Position numbers and translations under genes: made by a program. A DNA stretch of 64,000 nt from RPQJ01 sp963706535 (GTDB lineage Bacteria; Pseudomonadota; Gammaproteobacteria; Steroidobacterales; Steroidobacteraceae): NCBI GenBank assembly GCA_963706535.1, contig CAVPMU010000023.1:43452-107451 (forward strand), given 5' to 3'. The notes beneath the pieces were generated by a model, which saw only the letters and a list, made by a program, of their open reading frames with translations, searched no databases and was not told the DNA's origin. Positions 63,688-64,000 of the stretch are shown here, one piece after another. Position 1 is the first letter of the stretch. Each line of letters starts with the position of its first letter.

Positions 63688-64000
63688 GCCGAGAACCCAT
63701 CGGCACGCCGAGCGGGGCTATCCGCTCCACCGCCAGCGCCGCGGCTGTGTCCACCGCGGCAGCGGCGCGCCACATAGCGAGCACACCCCGACCTCGGGGA
63801 CGGCGGGTCGGTTCGCGGCAGTGTTGGATCGGCGGTGCGCATCGCTCGGTTCCGGGATGATGATCGACGGTTCCGATACGCTGCCGGAACCGCCACCCCG
63901 GGCACAGCCCTGATGCGTCACTTCCTGGCGTTGGCGTCTCCGCCACCGCAGCTGTCGGGCGGCATGACGATGCGCGCCCCGGCGGGTGCGTTGATAACGC
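63688..64000. other. IS21 5' region upstream of istA
   Basis: These 313 bases should hold the istA promoter and the inner terminal repeats of the element. Short frames exist (for example 63718-63921 minus, with a CSLCGAPL motif) but none has enough support. No inverted copy of the left tip is seen. Confidence 0.4.

Larger units (their letters stand above)
61078..64000 (-). mobile_element. IS21-family insertion sequence (right part beyond window)
   Basis: The element contains istA, istB and a small downstream frame. Its left end is placed at about 61078, where TGTTAGCGGCTGCGTAGATC begins and the endonuclease reading frame stops making sense. GCGG-rich direct repeats typical of IS21 terminal repeats follow to about 61180. 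The other end, and the matching inverted repeat, are outside the window; no reverse complement of the left tip is seen by 64000. Confidence 0.85.

Noticed and set aside
63684..63921. Small frames upstream of istA, one with CSLCGAPL
   Set aside because: They overlap each other and the expected IS promoter and terminal repeats; no ribosome site or recognised domain.

Overview
The window is a GC-rich (roughly two thirds G+C by eye), densely coding chromosomal segment of a free-living aerobic proteobacterium. A large NAD-glutamate dehydrogenase, ETF-ubiquinone oxidoreductase, ZapE, YajD, YheU, the YqjD/YqjE/YqjK trio, CidA/LrgB, and CZB-GGDEF and HD-GYP proteins together point to a gammaproteobacterium of the Xanthomonadales/Nevskiales/Steroidobacterales kind. 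That placement is inference. No rRNA, tRNA or CRISPR array is visible.

1-17.8 kb is central and lipid catabolism. The plus strand carries the end of an SDR, ETF-QO, acetoacetyl-CoA synthetase, zapE, a MarR regulator, a frameshifted NAD-glutamate dehydrogenase and gpmA. Facing them on the minus strand is a beta-oxidation cluster: ferredoxin, enoyl-CoA hydratase, thiolase, FadB-type fusion, nitronate monooxygenase and SDR.

17.9-21.9 kb is a compact thiamine-scavenging operon on the minus strand. A TPP riboswitch leads a TonB-dependent receptor, a small thiamine-binding protein, a PnuC/PnuT-type transporter and an aminoglycoside-phosphotransferase-fold kinase.

22-35.7 kb holds mostly solitary housekeeping or unknown genes: PhzF, an exported SurE with a repeat hairpin at its 5' end, an MBL hydrolase, a GNAT protein, a frameshifted methyltransferase, a GIY-YIG-like protein with an overlapping partner, an EEP-family protein, the first CZB-GGDEF cyclase, YajD/YheU, DUF4197, the YqjD/YqjE/YqjK operon, a crotonase and an ArsA-like ATPase with an SDR.

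35.7-49.2 kb holds a nine-haem lipoprotein cytochrome, a second CZB-GGDEF cyclase that shares an upstream motif with the first, a decayed vanadium-haloperoxidase-like gene, a membrane protein with a DUF4382 lipoprotein, a DMT exporter, CidA/LrgB, a DUF349 protein, a HigBA locus with a truncated toxin, and two tandem bactofilins.

49.3-54.1 kb is a tungstate-uptake locus: TupB, TupC, TupA, a lone molybdopterin-fold domain and a second TupA-like binding protein. It is divergent from a ModE/LysR-type regulator, with two 18-bp operator-like dyads between them.

54.3-64 kb holds a complete higBA pair overlapping a MOSC gene, a PAS-GAF-PAS-HD-GYP protein, an MFS transporter, and a lower-GC restriction-modification island whose endonuclease gene is interrupted by an IS21-family element running off the right edge.

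Three genes (glutamate dehydrogenase, methyltransferase, haloperoxidase) have apparent frameshifts. These may be real decay or assembly errors and should be checked against reads.
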